Shown: positions 30,265-41,200, counted from the stretch's first letter. The stretch: DNA of 64,000 nt from Flavobacterium muglaense (GCF_014305155.1 NZ_JACRUK010000009.1:1-64000), one strand, 5' to 3'. Notes: generated by a model from the letters alone, not told the origin. Program-made: numbers and translations.

Positions 30265-31033
30265 CGGCTTCTATTTTTTTAGTCAGTTCAATAAATTCTT
30301 CCACGCTAAGTTGTTCTGGTCGTAAGTTAAAAACAGTGTCTTCTCTTAATTCATCAGATAAGTTTAATGTTTTCAAACTATTACGAAGCGTTTTGCGGCG
30401 TTGCTGAAAAGCAGTTTTGACTACCGTAAAAAACAGCTTTTCGCCGCAAGGCAAACTAAAATCAGCTTTTCTACGCATGCGCATCACTCCTGATTTTACC
30501 TTGGGTGGTGGAATAAATACGTTTTCGTCAACGGTAAATAAATATTCTACATCATAAAAGGCTTGCGCCAAAACTGATAGTATTCCGTAGGCTTTACTTC
30601 CTTTTTTCTCGCAAATACGTTGCGCTACTTCTTTTTGAAACATCCCAGCAAATTCCGGAATTTGGTGCTTTAATTCTAATGTTTTAAAAACAATTTGAGT
30701 AGAAATATTGTACGGAAAATTCCCAATAATAGCAAACTGCTTTCCTTGAAAAATCTCATTAATATCGTACCTCAAGAAATCTTGTGAGATAATTTTATCT
30801 TTCAATTTTGGGTAATTCTCGTCTAAATACGCTACAGATTCGGTATCGATCTCAATAACATACGTATTTGTAGGCTTGTCAAGCAAGTACTTTGTAAGCA
30901 CTCCCATTCCTGGCCCTATTTCTAACACGTCGTCATAGCCTTCAAGATTGATGGTATCTGCGATTGCCTTGGCAATGCTCTCATCTTTCAAGAAATGCTG
31001 TCCGAGGTGTTTTTTTGCTTTTACTTTTTCCAT
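30254..31033 (-). CDS. rsmA: 16S rRNA (adenine1518/1519-N6) dimethyltransferase
   Basis: KsgA/RsmA dimethylates two adjacent adenines in helix 45 of 16S rRNA during 30S maturation. The 259 residues have KKHLGQHFL at the N-terminus, the SAM motif [10 protein letters not shown], the catalytic motif [10 protein letters not shown], and PPPKVKSGV in the C-terminal domain. It is followed by mgtE with an 11-bp overlap. A 157-bp gap separates it from the upstream DUF4286 gene. Confidence 0.97.
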   Translation of the reverse strand: MEKVKAKKHLGQHFLKDESIAKAIADTINLEGYDDVLEIGPGMGVLTKYLLDKPTNTYVIEIDTESVAYLDENYPKLKDKIISQDFLRYDINEIFQGKQFAIIGNFPYNISTQIVFKTLELKHQIPEFAGMFQKEVAQRICEKKGSKAYGILSVLAQAFYDVEYLFTVDENVFIPPPKVKSGVMRMRRKADFSLPCGEKLFFTVVKTAFQQRRKTLRNSLKTLNLSDELREDTVFNLRPEQLSVEEFIELTKKIEADGI

Positions 31034-31190
31034 GATTTTTGTTTAAAGTTTAAAGTTTTACGGCTTCCGTTTCTCAACTCAACCCGTATTCAATAAACTA
31101 TTTTTGAATTAGAGATGCTGTTTGCTTCGTCTAATAGGTATTCCATCTTTTTTTACTGTAATTGCCCTAAAGCTGCACATTAAAAAAATT

Positions 31191-31502
31191 TTAGTGATCC
31201 GATACTACTTGCAACTCTGTTCTAAAAGCCAATACTTTCTCACCAAATAATTTTTCGATCTCAGCACGAAATTTAGGAGCGTCTTCTTGGTAATATTTTT
31301 CTAAAGTTTCCTTGCTATCTGTTGTGTATTGAGCCGAATACGTAACACCGCCCATTTCTTCTTCAATTAAAACACGCACTAATCTTGCCGAAACAAATTT
31401 TCCAGTAGCTAAGATTTCTGGAATGTGCTTGTGTTGCATGAAGATCATCCATTGATCGTGAATACTTTCGTGTACGTTGCTTGTAACGTTATATATAATC
31501 AT
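31191..31502 (-). CDS. DUF4286 family protein
   Basis: A 103-residue protein of the Bacteroidota DUF4286 family, starting MIIYNVTSNVHESIHDQWM. An alternative start at 31559 would add 19 non-conserved residues; the family start is MIIYNVT. The fold is probably a ferredoxin-like alpha/beta (YSAQYTTDSKETLEKYYQED). Function is unknown. It sits between the TPR protein and rsmA on the same strand, an order I recall from other flavobacteria. Confidence 0.85.
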   Translation of the reverse strand: MIIYNVTSNVHESIHDQWMIFMQHKHIPEILATGKFVSARLVRVLIEEEMGGVTYSAQYTTDSKETLEKYYQEDAPKFRAEIEKLFGEKVLAFRTELQVVSDH

Positions 31503-31563
31503 CTTTTTCTGTTTAATTGTTGGTGGTTCCTTTGTTTCATTGACTAAACAAATCCCCATTTTA

Positions 31564-33342
31564 TTATAAATTAGTATCTCCTCTTAACTTTCTAAAACTT
31601 TTTCTAGCTTCCACAAAATAAATACTGTCTTCATGATTAAAAATAATTTGCTCATAAAGTGGTTTTGCTTTCTCGGGTTCGTTTAGCTTTTTATTATACA
31701 TTTCTGCCGAAAAATAGAGTGCTTCATCAATATAGATTCCGTCAGCATGATTGGTAATTATATCTTGATATTGGCTTAAAGCCAAATCAAATTGGGCTGT
31801 TTTTTCATAAATCTTCCCTAAACGCAACAGCGTCACTGCTTCAATTTCTGCACCTTTAAATTGTTTCAAAATGGACTGAAACTGCTCAATAGCTTCCTTA
31901 TTTCTATTTTGGTACAATAAATAATCTCCTTTGGCAAATGCTGTTAAAGCTGTTTGTGTCGAATCGGCCACGGTATTATCATTGATCAATAAGAAATATT
32001 CTAAAGCATCATTAGCAATCAACTGTGTATTGGCCGCTTTTAACTCTTTAAATTGTTTTAACGCCCAAACAAAATCAGCTTTAAAATAACTGGTTTTAGC
32101 CGCTTTTAAACTGGCTTCGTGAGCAACAACATCATTCTTTAGATCCAATTCAATTTGCGAATAATAAATCAACGCTTGATTAAACTTTTGTTCGAAAAGC
32201 AAAATATCCGCCAATTCCATTTTCACTTTGGCTTGATCATACACATTCAATTGCATCTCGAGTGCTTTCTTCACTATTGCTTTTCCTTGTTCCGGATTCT
32301 TTAGATTAAAAGCTACAAAATGAGCCTGAATAAGTTGCAAAGATAAGGTAAATGGTGTTATTTCATATTCGGTCAGCAAACGTTCTAACTCTGAGTTGAT
32401 TGCAGCAAAATCCTTTTCTTGTGCTTTGTCAATCTTTAAATTCAATATGTAGGTATGTGCTTGTACCAGGAGAGACAAATCCTTGGTGTTTTCGATTATA
32501 AAAAGCAACATTTCATTGGCATTTTGCTCGTCTTGTTCCTCAATTGTCAACTGAATCAAGCTAACAATTGCGGATAATGATTCGGGATTGCGTTTGTAAA
32601 TGGCTTTTTCTTGAATAAAGGCTTTACCAAATTCCTTTTGCTGTACATAAAACCAACTTAAATAGCGGTTCCAAAAAAGGTCTTGTGTTTTTTGGACTCT
32701 CAAAACAAGCTCTTTTCTTAAGATAGCACTAAAAGTGCCATCAATATCTTCGCCCATATATCGTGCCAACTGATTTTGAATCATAATCGAATTTTGAGGC
32801 GTAGAGACAGCTTCATCCAGAAAAGTAGCAATCATCATTTGAGTATTCCCTAATTGCCCATAAAGCAACCCTTTTTGATAATTAAAATTATAATTGGGCA
32901 CTAAGTCACCTGCAATTTGATAGGATTGCAAGGCATAATCGAGCAGTACCTTTTTTTCAAAAGCATTAGAAACAGCATAGACTTCGTTTGGGTTTTTCCG
33001 GATTCGATCAATAGCCAAGTCATAATTAACTTTGGCTTTAGCTTCTTTTTTCTGGAGTTGAAAATTGTATCCTAGCTCCACTAATAAGCTTCCTTGTTTG
33101 TATTGGTCCAATCGTGTTTGAATCAATTTTTCGGCAACATCATATTGCTGCAATTGCTGGTAACAATCCACCGACCTTAAAAAGTATCGCATGTTTTGAG
33201 GCAAAGTTTGCAGTAGCTCTTCGTAACTTAGTTTTGCTTTTTCAAAATCGCCTTTGTCGTAATAGTAGTCGGCTAATTGTTCATTTTGAGAAAAACAAAA
33301 TAATGAAAAAAACAGGGAGATATGTAGAAAGAGTTTTTTCAT
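31564..33342 (-). CDS. Tetratricopeptide-repeat protein
   Basis: Exported TPR protein of 592 residues. It has a signal peptide (MKKLFLHISLFFSLFCFSQ), then TPR helices along the whole chain: ADYYYDKGDFEKAKLSYEEL near 24, others near 480-530 (LLYQNRNKEAIEQFQSILKQF; LRLGKIYEKTAQFDLALSQYQDI). It is presumably a periplasmic or outer-membrane-associated scaffold. It is the first gene of the cluster leading to DUF4286, rsmA and mgtE. Confidence 0.8.
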   Translation of the reverse strand: MKKLFLHISLFFSLFCFSQNEQLADYYYDKGDFEKAKLSYEELLQTLPQNMRYFLRSVDCYQQLQQYDVAEKLIQTRLDQYKQGSLLVELGYNFQLQKKEAKAKVNYDLAIDRIRKNPNEVYAVSNAFEKKVLLDYALQSYQIAGDLVPNYNFNYQKGLLYGQLGNTQMMIATFLDEAVSTPQNSIMIQNQLARYMGEDIDGTFSAILRKELVLRVQKTQDLFWNRYLSWFYVQQKEFGKAFIQEKAIYKRNPESLSAIVSLIQLTIEEQDEQNANEMLLFIIENTKDLSLLVQAHTYILNLKIDKAQEKDFAAINSELERLLTEYEITPFTLSLQLIQAHFVAFNLKNPEQGKAIVKKALEMQLNVYDQAKVKMELADILLFEQKFNQALIYYSQIELDLKNDVVAHEASLKAAKTSYFKADFVWALKQFKELKAANTQLIANDALEYFLLINDNTVADSTQTALTAFAKGDYLLYQNRNKEAIEQFQSILKQFKGAEIEAVTLLRLGKIYEKTAQFDLALSQYQDIITNHADGIYIDEALYFSAEMYNKKLNEPEKAKPLYEQIIFNHEDSIYFVEARKSFRKLRGDTNL

Positions 33343-33450
33343 TATTTCTATTTTTTAATTGCAATATACTTATTCATTACAAACCTGTACAGCTGCAAAT
33401 TCGCAAATTATTCTTCAAAACTGAAATACTATCTCATTATCAAAAAATTA

Positions 33451-33505
33451 AACCATTAAGAAATTAAGATTATTTAGTTCAATACTTCTAAATTTCTTAA
33501 TGGTT
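33451..33505 (-). terminator. Inverted repeat after serS
   Basis: AACCATTAAGAAATT (33451-33465) and its exact complement (33491-33505) form 15-bp arms with a 25-nt loop, placed 25 bp beyond the serS stop. On the minus strand an AT-rich stretch follows. The long loop makes this a less typical terminator. Confidence 0.5.
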
Positions 33506-33529
33506 AAAAAACTATTTGTAATACTGGAA

Positions 33530-34801
33530 TTAGTTTATAATATCAAAACCACAGTATGGGCGTAAAACCTCTGGTATTACAATACCTTCTGGAGTTTGGT
33601 AATTTTCTAAAATTCCAGCAAGAACTCTTGGCAAGGCCAATGCACTTCCGTTTAAGGTGTGTGCCAATTGATTTTTTCCGTCCTTATCTTTGAAACGTAA
33701 TTTCAAACGATTGGCTTGAAAAGTCTCAAAGTTAGATACTGATGAAATTTCTAACCAACGGTCTTGTGCGGTTGAAAACACTTCAAAATCATAAGTTAAA
33801 GCCGATGTGAATCCCATATCACCTCCGCAAAGGCGTAAAATTCGATAAGGCAATTTTAAATCATTCAAAATATCTTTTATGTGCTCCACCATTCCGTCAA
33901 GTGCTTTGTATGAATTATCAGGATGTTCAACTCGTACAATTTCTACTTTATCAAATTGGTGCAAACGATTCAATCCACGTACGTGTGCTCCATAAGAACC
34001 TGCCTCTCTCCGGAAACAAGGCGTGTAAGCAGTAGTTAAAATAGGCAATTCGGCTTCCGCCAAAATAACGTCTCTAAACAAGTTCGTTACTGGAACCTCA
34101 GCAGTAGGAATTAAGTACAAATCATCTGTAGCATCGTGGTACATTTGCCCTTCTTTGTCTGGTAACTGTCCTGTTCCATAAGCCGAAGCTTCGTTAACAA
34201 AATGAGGCACTTGTACTTCATTGTAACCCGCAGCAGTGTTTTTGTCTAAGAAATAGTTGATTAAAGCACGTTGTAATCTAGCTCCTTTTCCTTTATAAAC
34301 AGGGAAACCAGCACCCGTGATTTTAACTCCTAATTCAAAATCAATAATATCGTATTTTTTCACCAACTCCCAGTGTGGTTGTGCAGCTTCATGCAAAACA
34401 GGCACTTCGCCAGCTTCAAAAACATTTAAGTTTTCTTCAGGCGTTTTCCCTTCTGGAACAATAGCTGCAGGTAGATTAGGTAAAGTATATAATTTCTCTA
34501 AAAGCTCGGCAGCAAAGGCATCCGCTGCTTCAGCCAACACTTTACTTTTCTCTTTTAGCAAAACTGTTTTTTCTTTTAGGATCGCCGCTTTTGATTTCTC
34601 ACCCGCTTTCATCAGTTCTCCAATATCTTTGGATAATTTATTAGATTCAGATAAAATTCCGTCTAGTTCTACTTGTGTAGATCGACGTTTTTCATCTAGT
34701 TGAACAACTTCTTCAACAATGCTAGTGGCATCCATATTTCTTTTTGCCAAAGCCTTGATTACTTTTTCTTGATTCTCTCTAATAAATGCGATTTGTAACA
34801 T
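33530..34801 (-). CDS. serS: Serine--tRNA ligase
   Basis: Class II aminoacyl-tRNA synthetase of 423 residues. The N-terminal tRNA-binding coiled coil (about 25-105; VQLDEKRRSTQVELDGILSE) is followed by the catalytic core with motif 2 (CFRREAGSYGAHVRGLNRLHQF) and motif 3 (NGSALALPRVLAGILENYQ). The start MLQIAFIRENQEKV is typical. On the minus strand a -7 box TAAATTTG (34841-34848) lies about 40 bp upstream. Confidence 0.98.
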   Translation of the reverse strand: MLQIAFIRENQEKVIKALAKRNMDATSIVEEVVQLDEKRRSTQVELDGILSESNKLSKDIGELMKAGEKSKAAILKEKTVLLKEKSKVLAEAADAFAAELLEKLYTLPNLPAAIVPEGKTPEENLNVFEAGEVPVLHEAAQPHWELVKKYDIIDFELGVKITGAGFPVYKGKGARLQRALINYFLDKNTAAGYNEVQVPHFVNEASAYGTGQLPDKEGQMYHDATDDLYLIPTAEVPVTNLFRDVILAEAELPILTTAYTPCFRREAGSYGAHVRGLNRLHQFDKVEIVRVEHPDNSYKALDGMVEHIKDILNDLKLPYRILRLCGGDMGFTSALTYDFEVFSTAQDRWLEISSVSNFETFQANRLKLRFKDKDGKNQLAHTLNGSALALPRVLAGILENYQTPEGIVIPEVLRPYCGFDIIN

Positions 34802-34840
34802 AGCTTGATTTTATTAATCTTCTTTTTTATATAATGGAAG

Positions 34841-34848
34841 CAAATTTA
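34841..34848 (-). promoter_or_regulatory. -7 element of serS
   Basis: Minus-strand TAAATTTG matches TAnnTTTG, 39 bp upstream of the serS start codon. No well-placed -33 was identified. Confidence 0.4.
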
Positions 34849-35302
34849 AGGAAATGTTTAATACTTACAGCGGAAACTTTTGAGGAATGAAATATTTGTA
34901 AGTAGGACTAGACTTTCTTCCTTTAGATAAGTAGTAAACCGTTCGATAAAATACACTGAAAATTTTGGTTACATTTTTATCCCTTTGACCAAACTCCAAA
35001 TTAATCCCGCAAAAAGTTTTTTTATCTAACTGGTGCACCACTAGCCTAGTTTTTATGATTTTTTTAAGGCCAAAACCTTTGTTAGTACTCTTAAACTTAC
35101 AAAATTCATTTTTAAGGAGTGTTTTCGGCTCGTGAAACACTGTTAAAATTAGCATAATTTTTACTAAAATCGCATTTTCACTAAAAAAACCGCAATAAAA
35201 TAGATCATTAATAATAAAATATGTTTTTAATTTCTTTTGTAGAATTTTTTGCAATATTTCCTGATTTTAATTGGTGAAAAAAAAATATGTTTGTCAAATC
35301 GA

Positions 35303-35334
35303 TTGGTTAACCAATTTGGTTATTTAGTTTGGTT
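35303..35334. promoter_or_regulatory. Putative GntR operator upstream of susC
   Basis: TTGGTTAACCAA (35303-35314) is a perfect palindrome of the type TTGGT-N2-ACCAA, followed by two further TTTGGTT half-sites (35315-35321 and 35328-35334). The core is the one I know for hexuronate regulators of the FadR subfamily such as UxuR. Similar sites precede the PL7 gene and the gntK-gnd operon in this window. It lies about 110-135 bp before the susC ATG. Confidence 0.6.
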
Positions 35335-35439
35335 TCTAAAAAATCAAATTGGTTGCAAAAAAAACTAAATCGATGTAGTTGTACGAAATAAACGACTACA
35401 CTAAAACCACAAAAAAACAACTAACAAAAGGATTAAATT

Positions 35440-38400
35440 ATGAAAAAAACAATTTTAATGTTTCTACTAGTTTTCTCAGCTATTATGAACGCTCAAACTG
35501 ATAAGCAAAAAATATCAGGAAAGGTCGTTGATAATACCGGGCAAGCTATACCAAATGTAACTATCTCAGTTGATGGCAACAGTATTATTACTGATTTGGA
35601 TGGAAAATACACAGTACAAGTAAAAAGCGCTAAATCGGTTCTTAAATTTTCTTATTTAGGATTTGACACAAAATCGGTTGAAGCTGGAAAGAACAGTACA
35701 TTAAACGTGACATTATTAGAGTCAAATAACGTACTTAATGAAATTGTAGTTGTAGGATACGGAACTCAAAAGCGCTCTAGCGTAACTGGATCTGTTGCTA
35801 AATTAAAAAGCGAAAGAATCGAAAAAGCACCAGTATCTCGTTTAGACCAAGCTATCCAAGGAAAAATTGCGGGTGTGAGAGTACAAAATATTTCATCTGA
35901 AGCAGGAGCGACAACACAAATCAATATTAGAGGAATCGCCTCTATTAGCGCGGGAGCTGGACCACTTGTTGTGGTTGATGGCCAACCTATGGCTGACGGT
36001 ATGGGATCTGTAAACAACGCTGACGTAGAATCGGTTGAAGTTTTAAAAGATGCTGCATCTGCTGCTATCTACGGATCTAGAGCTGCTGGTGGGGTAATCA
36101 TGATTACTACTAAAAAAGGAAAAGAAGGTAAAACTAAATTTAAATTTAGTAACACTACAGGTATCAAAAGCGTTGCTAAAACATACGACGTAATGAGTAC
36201 TACTGACTATGTAGAACGTTTGTACGCAGAGTCAACATTAAGAATCAACGATCCATTATGGACTGGAGGAACTACACTTGCAAATACTATTGGGTCTTTG
36301 GGTAAATTCCAATCTCAATATGCAATCGAAAAAGAACTTTTGAATGGTCAAGGAACTGATTGGCAAAAAGAAGCATTAAGAACTGCTTTTTACCAAGATT
36401 TACAATTCAACGTATCTGGAGGAAGCAAGAAAAATAGTTTTTATGTTTCAAGTGGATTTCAAAAAGACGACGGTTTAATGCTAAAAAGCAACTTTCAAAA
36501 ATTAAATTTCCGATTTAAGTTCGATTCAGAATTGACAGATAAAATAAAATTAAACGTTAATTTAAATCCATCAAACACTATCACAGAAAGACCAGCAGCC
36601 AACTTTATTGATTTCGCAAGATTTCCAAGTTTTATGCCAGTGTATCACACACAAAAAACAGCTGACTATATCAATGCACAAGACCCTACAAGAAACATCA
36701 AAGTAGGTGATTTTGCAGAAGATGATGACTTCTCTGGAATCGCTTATTCAAGTATTGATCCACAAGGGAATGCTTATACTGTATCTAATAATACAAACAA
36801 CAGACCGTTTAACACTTCGAATACAAACCCTATTCGTAATTTAACGCAACAAGATGACAAAACAAACGACTTCCGTTTTCAAGGAAGCGCTGGATTGACA
36901 TTCGAACTTGCAAAAGGATTATCATTCAAAACAACACAAAGTGTTTACTTTAGAAATACAGAAAGAAAACAAACAGGTGAAACGAACGCAGCAAGATTTG
37001 GAAATCCAAATTATGCGACTTACACAAGTACACGTTTTTATGATTTCTTAACGGAAAACACGTTGAACTACAACAAATCAATTGGTAATCATGACTTCAC
37101 TGCTTTAGTAGGTGCAACGTACGAAACAAAAAACACAAAATCACTAGTTACTGCAGGAACAACATTCTCAAGCGAAAGTATCCGTAATTTAAACTATGCT
37201 ACTGTAATCTTACAGCCTGTTCAATCAGATATTACAATCAACTTAGCATCCGTATAAACAAGAGTAAACTATGCCTACAAAAACAAATACTTATTGATGG
37301 CTAGTTACCGTACAGATGGTAGCTCATTATTTGGAGTTGGTAATAAATGGGGAGGATTCCCAGCAGTATCTGCAGGATGGGTAGTATCTAAAGAAAACTT
37401 CCTAGCTAATGTAACTGCAATCAATAGACTTGCCCTTAGAGCATCTTATGGAGCTGTAGGAAATAATGGAATTGATTCATTTTTATACCAATCAACATTA
37501 AATAGTTCAAACTATGTTAGCGGAATTGGAAACGGAACGGTATCGACAGGTTTAGCTAACTTAGCTTCTGTATACAGCAATAAAGACATCACTTGGGAAA
37601 GAACATTCTCAACTAACTTAGGTTTTGACTTGTCATTATTCAAAAGCAGATTGAACTTAAACATCGATGTATTTAACTCAAATACTGAAAAACTATTACT
37701 AGAAAATTCAGCATTATTAATTACGGGATCTAGCTCGATCATTACTAATGCTGGAAGTATGAATAACAGAGGATTTGAAGTTGAATTATCTACAGTAAAC
37801 GTTAAAACGAAAGATTTTACATGGTCTACAGATTTCAATATCTCACAAGCTAAAAACAAAATCACGGAACTAGGAGATAAAACATCTTTAATTTCACCAA
37901 CAATAGATGGTAGAAATGGATTGAACAACTACGCAATTGTAGGTCAACCATTAATCAGCTACTTTGGATATAAAACAGATGGTGTATGGAATAGTACTGC
38001 CGACATTAATGCAGCTAAACTAAATGGCTTAACATCTACATTGACGGGAGACTTAGTAGAAGGTGGGTTAAAAATTGTTGATACCAACGGTGATAAAGTA
38101 ATCGATACTAAAGATCGTGTAATATTAGGAAATCCGTACCCAGACTTTACTTGGGGAATCACAAACAATTTAAGATACAAAAACCTAGATTTGAACTTTA
38201 CACTTCAAGGGGTTGTAGGTGGTGAATTAATCAATGGTGACGTTAATTACAACGAAATTAAAGAAAGAGTAACAAATTACATGGGGAACAGATGGGTAAG
38301 CCCTAGTAATCCTGGAGATGGTAAAACACCTTATTTAACAAATGGAGTTAACCCATTGTTTACTGATGCAGCTGTAGAAGACGCTACTTATTTCACATTA

Positions 38401-38625
38401 AGAGAAGTTGCTCTTGGATATAGTTTTGATGCTTCAAAACTTAAATTATCTACATTAAGACTTTCTTTGACTGGACAAAACTTATTCTTTGTAAACAACA
38501 AAGACTACAGAGGAATCAATATCGAAGCTAGAACCGCAACAAGTAGTGCATTAACTGATGGTTACCAAAGAGGTGCATTCCCAATTCAGAAAACAGTTCT
38601 ATTCGGAGTAGAAATTGGTTTCTAA
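35440..38625 (+). pseudogene. susC: SusC-like TonB-dependent receptor, interrupted by one in-frame stop
   Basis: Outer-membrane oligosaccharide importer, partner of the SusD downstream, probably for alginate oligomers. The frame runs 1,061 codons but is split by TAA at 37255-37257 into 605 residues (35440-37257) and a part with its first Met at 37294 (443 residues to 38625). Both halves are in the same frame. The second continues the family sequence without a gap (TRVNYAYKNKYLL...MASYRTDGSS), so a single substitution explains it. The N-terminal half has a signal peptide, a carboxypeptidase-like domain (ISGKVVDNTGQAIPNV), the NEIVVVGYGTQKR SusC signature and the plug (VLKDAASAAIYGSRAAGG). As written it cannot make a complete barrel without readthrough. 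Confidence 0.85.
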
Positions 38626-38705
38626 TATAAAATAATTGACAAGAACGAAATCATTCTAACAGTAGTTTTAGTGCCCGTTCTTTAGAACTTTTTAAAAATA
38701 TAAAT

Positions 38706-40298
38706 ATGAAAACTTACAACAAAATAAATAAACTCTTTATTTTATTTTCGATTTTTTCGCTAGCAAGTTGTTCTGATAATCTAGATGTAGATAACGTAAA
38801 TACACCAACACAAGATGCCTTTTATAAATCAGCATCAGACTTTACTGTAGGGCTTAATGGTTGTTACAGTACTTTAAGAGCACCAATCGCTTACGAATGG
38901 ATGTTAACCGAAGTACGTTCAGATAACACTTACCTTAATAACTACGGAACGACTAATCCTCAAAACTTACAAATCATCAGTAATGATGTATTTGAAGCGC
39001 CGTCATTTGACTTATTTATTGAGCAATACTGGGCAACAACTTATACAAGTATTCGTAGCATTAACGGTTTAACAGATGCACTAGGTGCTACGTACAACCA
39101 ATCTACAGGTACGATCGACTATGCTGCAACTGCGGCTACGTTCCCCTTATCTACTGCTGAAAGAAAGAGAATCGCCGGTGAAGCTTCATTTATGAGAGCG
39201 TATCACTACTTTAACCTAGTACGTACTTATGGAGGTGTGTTTTTATTAGATAAAATTGTTACACCAGATGAAGCCTTGTTACTTTCAAGATCAACCTCTG
39301 CAGATATTTATAAATTTATCATTGCCGACTTGAAAAATGCAAAAGACAATTGCACTACTGCTAAATACTTAGCTACAGCTGGTACTGGAGGAGCTGCAAC
39401 AAAATGGGCTGCAGAAGCTTTATTGGCTAAAGTATACCTTACTTTAGGACAAAAAACAGATGCTATCCCATTATTAACTGATGTCATTTCGGCAAGTGGT
39501 CACTCATTAATTACTGCTGGAACTACACCTTATGCTGATGTGTTCTCTGCAACTAACGAATTGAATGCTGAAATCCTTTTTGCAATCCGTTTCAAATCTG
39601 GATCATTAGGATATGGTAGTTCATTATCTAATTTATTCTCTAGCACAACTGACCAAAAAATTACAGGTTTGGTTTATCCTACTGGAACAAGAGGTGGATA
39701 CAACAACCCAACTCCTGAATTGTACACATCATACGCTACTAATGACACTCGAAGAACTTTTAACATCAAAACGAAGACTGCAACACCAGCATCTAGTCAA
39801 TTATTTTGGTCTGGTAAACACAACATCGCTGTTGCTAGTTTAAATGACTCAGAGCTAGATTGTCCAGTATTAAGATACAGTGATGTATTGTTGATGTATT
39901 GCGAAGCAGTAGGTGTTTACAACACAACTACATTTGCATACTTAACACAAGTACACAACAGATCCGTACCAACTGCTATAACAGCTGCAAGTGTAAGTAC
40001 TCAAGCTACCTATGAAAAAGCGGTTGCCAATGAGAGAAGATGGGAATTTGCAATGGAAAACCAAAGATGGTTTGACTTGTTGCGTTTCACCACTACAATG
40101 CCAACAGTGAATGCAAAAGCAGTTATGAAAAGTCACTTCGCATTAATGTCTACGTACTATACACAGTTTAACAACCCGTATACAACAGCACAATTAGAAG
40201 CGAAAGTAGATAATCCTAAATTTGATTTATCTCCAATTCCTAATGTGGAAATTGTTACAAATACTAAAAATCCAATTACTCAGAATACTGGTTATTAA
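38706..40298 (+). CDS. susD: SusD/RagB-family glycan-binding lipoprotein
   Basis: Cell-surface lipoprotein that caps the SusC barrel and binds glycan. The 530 residues start with a lipoprotein signal (FILFSIFSLASCSDN). A SusD-like N-terminal TPR-rich region (about 35-250; RIAGEASFMRAYHYFNLVRTYGGVFLL) and the C-terminal RagB/SusD domain (ANERRWEFAMENQRWFDLLRF) follow. It lies 80 bp after the interrupted susC and ends before a strong terminator. Together with PL7 and PL6 lyases in the locus, alginate is the likely ligand. Confidence 0.92.
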   Translation: MKTYNKINKLFILFSIFSLASCSDNLDVDNVNTPTQDAFYKSASDFTVGLNGCYSTLRAPIAYEWMLTEVRSDNTYLNNYGTTNPQNLQIISNDVFEAPSFDLFIEQYWATTYTSIRSINGLTDALGATYNQSTGTIDYAATAATFPLSTAERKRIAGEASFMRAYHYFNLVRTYGGVFLLDKIVTPDEALLLSRSTSADIYKFIIADLKNAKDNCTTAKYLATAGTGGAATKWAAEALLAKVYLTLGQKTDAIPLLTDVISASGHSLITAGTTPYADVFSATNELNAEILFAIRFKSGSLGYGSSLSNLFSSTTDQKITGLVYPTGTRGGYNNPTPELYTSYATNDTRRTFNIKTKTATPASSQLFWSGKHNIAVASLNDSELDCPVLRYSDVLLMYCEAVGVYNTTTFAYLTQVHNRSVPTAITAASVSTQATYEKAVANERRWEFAMENQRWFDLLRFTTTMPTVNAKAVMKSHFALMSTYYTQFNNPYTTAQLEAKVDNPKFDLSPIPNVEIVTNTKNPITQNTGY

Positions 40299-40346
40299 AA
40301 ATAAATGGTTTTATTAGATAGAAGCTCATTCTAGTAATTGAATTTA

Positions 40347-40392
40347 GCTCCCTTTGATACTTATTAAGTAAGTATTAAAGGGAGTTTTTTTA
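40347..40392 (+). terminator. Terminator after susCD
   Basis: CTCCCTTTGATACTTA pairs with TAAGTATTAAAGGGAG with one mismatch, followed by TTTTTTT (40385-40391). It is a strong intrinsic terminator 50 bp after the susD stop. Confidence 0.8.
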
Positions 40393-40428
40393 TGTCTTAC
40401 AGCGCCAAAATTGGATTGGATACCGACA

Positions 40429-40470
40429 AAAAAAATCACCTCTATCTTTCGACAGGGTGACTCTTTTTCA
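40429..40470 (-). terminator. Probable terminator after gntR
   Basis: TCACC (40436-40440) and GGTGA (40456-40460) form a short stem. On the minus strand it is followed by a T-run (A8 at 40429-40436 on plus). It lies 20-60 bp past the stop of the minus-strand gntR. Confidence 0.4.
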
Positions 40471-40492
40471 TCTTACGAGATCTTCTTAATTA

Positions 40493-41200
40493 TTAGATAT
40501 TGTAACAGTATTCATATAATGATTTGAAATGTTTTTTCATTCTTTGTTTAGCCAATTGTGGATCTTGAGCCACTATCGCTTCATACACATCCGTATGTTC
40601 TTGAATTCGTTCCATCCCATCATTTTCATTCTTATCACATACATGGTACTTTTCAAAATTGGTGATAATCTCCGGAGTGATAATCAACATTAAATTATTG
40701 ATAGTATTATTACCACTTGCTTTGGCTATAGCCAAATGGAAAATTAAATCTTCTTGAACAGCATCTTCTCCCACAGCAGCTTTTTCAGCAAAAGCGTCTA
40801 AAGCGGCTTTAATTTGAATCAAATCTTCTTCGGTTCTTCTAGTTGCTGCCAATCGAACTGTTTTCAATTCGATAAGAATTCTAGTCTCTACAAGTGATTT
40901 AAAATCCGAAGTTCCCAAGCGGAGAATTTCGTCAATAATACCATTGATAGCTATTTTCCCAATATCAGCCACGAAGGTACCACTTTGCGGAATGGATTTT
41001 AAAATTCCGTAGAACTCTAGCTTTTGTATGGCTTCACGCACACTGCTTCTACTCGCATCAAACCTTTCAGACAACATCCTTTCAGAAGGTAATTTATCTT
41101 GTGGCTCTAAATTTTTAAAATTGATATAATCTCTAATTTGACCAATGATAGCATTGACAGACTCTTTATTCTCTTTCCTGGTAATTACCTCTAACTTCAT
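40493..41200 (-). CDS. FadR-subfamily GntR transcriptional regulator
   Basis: Ligand-responsive repressor of 235 residues. The N-terminal winged helix is at about 15-80 (LPSERMLSERFDASRSSVREAIQKLEFYGILKS), followed by an all-helical FCD ligand-binding domain (about 95-225), whose metal-site histidines include DLIFHLAIAKAS, IQEHTDVYEAI and MKKHFKSLYEY. FadR-type regulators with FCD domains often sense uronates or other hydroxy-acids and bind TGGT-N-ACCA palindromes; such sites occur upstream of susC, PL7 and the gntK-gnd operon. A broken paralog lies at 48846-49556. It is convergent with susD and upstream in transcription of nothing else obvious. Confidence 0.93.
   Translation of the reverse strand: MKLEVITRKENKESVNAIIGQIRDYINFKNLEPQDKLPSERMLSERFDASRSSVREAIQKLEFYGILKSIPQSGTFVADIGKIAINGIIDEILRLGTSDFKSLVETRILIELKTVRLAATRRTEEDLIQIKAALDAFAEKAAVGEDAVQEDLIFHLAIAKASGNNTINNLMLIITPEIITNFEKYHVCDKNENDGMERIQEHTDVYEAIVAQDPQLAKQRMKKHFKSLYEYCYNI

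Larger units (their letters stand above)
34802..35439. other. Long intergenic region upstream of susC
   Basis: About 640 bp between divergent serS and susC. It holds the serS promoter at its left and the putative GntR operator near 35303 at its right. A weak -33/-7 pair for susC (TTG 35353-35355; TAGTTGTA 35376-35383) follows. A 129-codon open frame on the minus strand (34865-35254) has no recognisable domain, and I do not call it a gene. Confidence 0.5.

Noticed and set aside
34865-35254. 129-codon minus-strand open frame upstream of susC
   Set aside because: No recognisable domain, biased AT composition, and it overlaps the putative regulatory region; likely chance.
37512-37928. 138-codon minus-strand frame inside susC
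   Set aside because: Antisense shadow; the plus-strand frame has clear SusC sequence.
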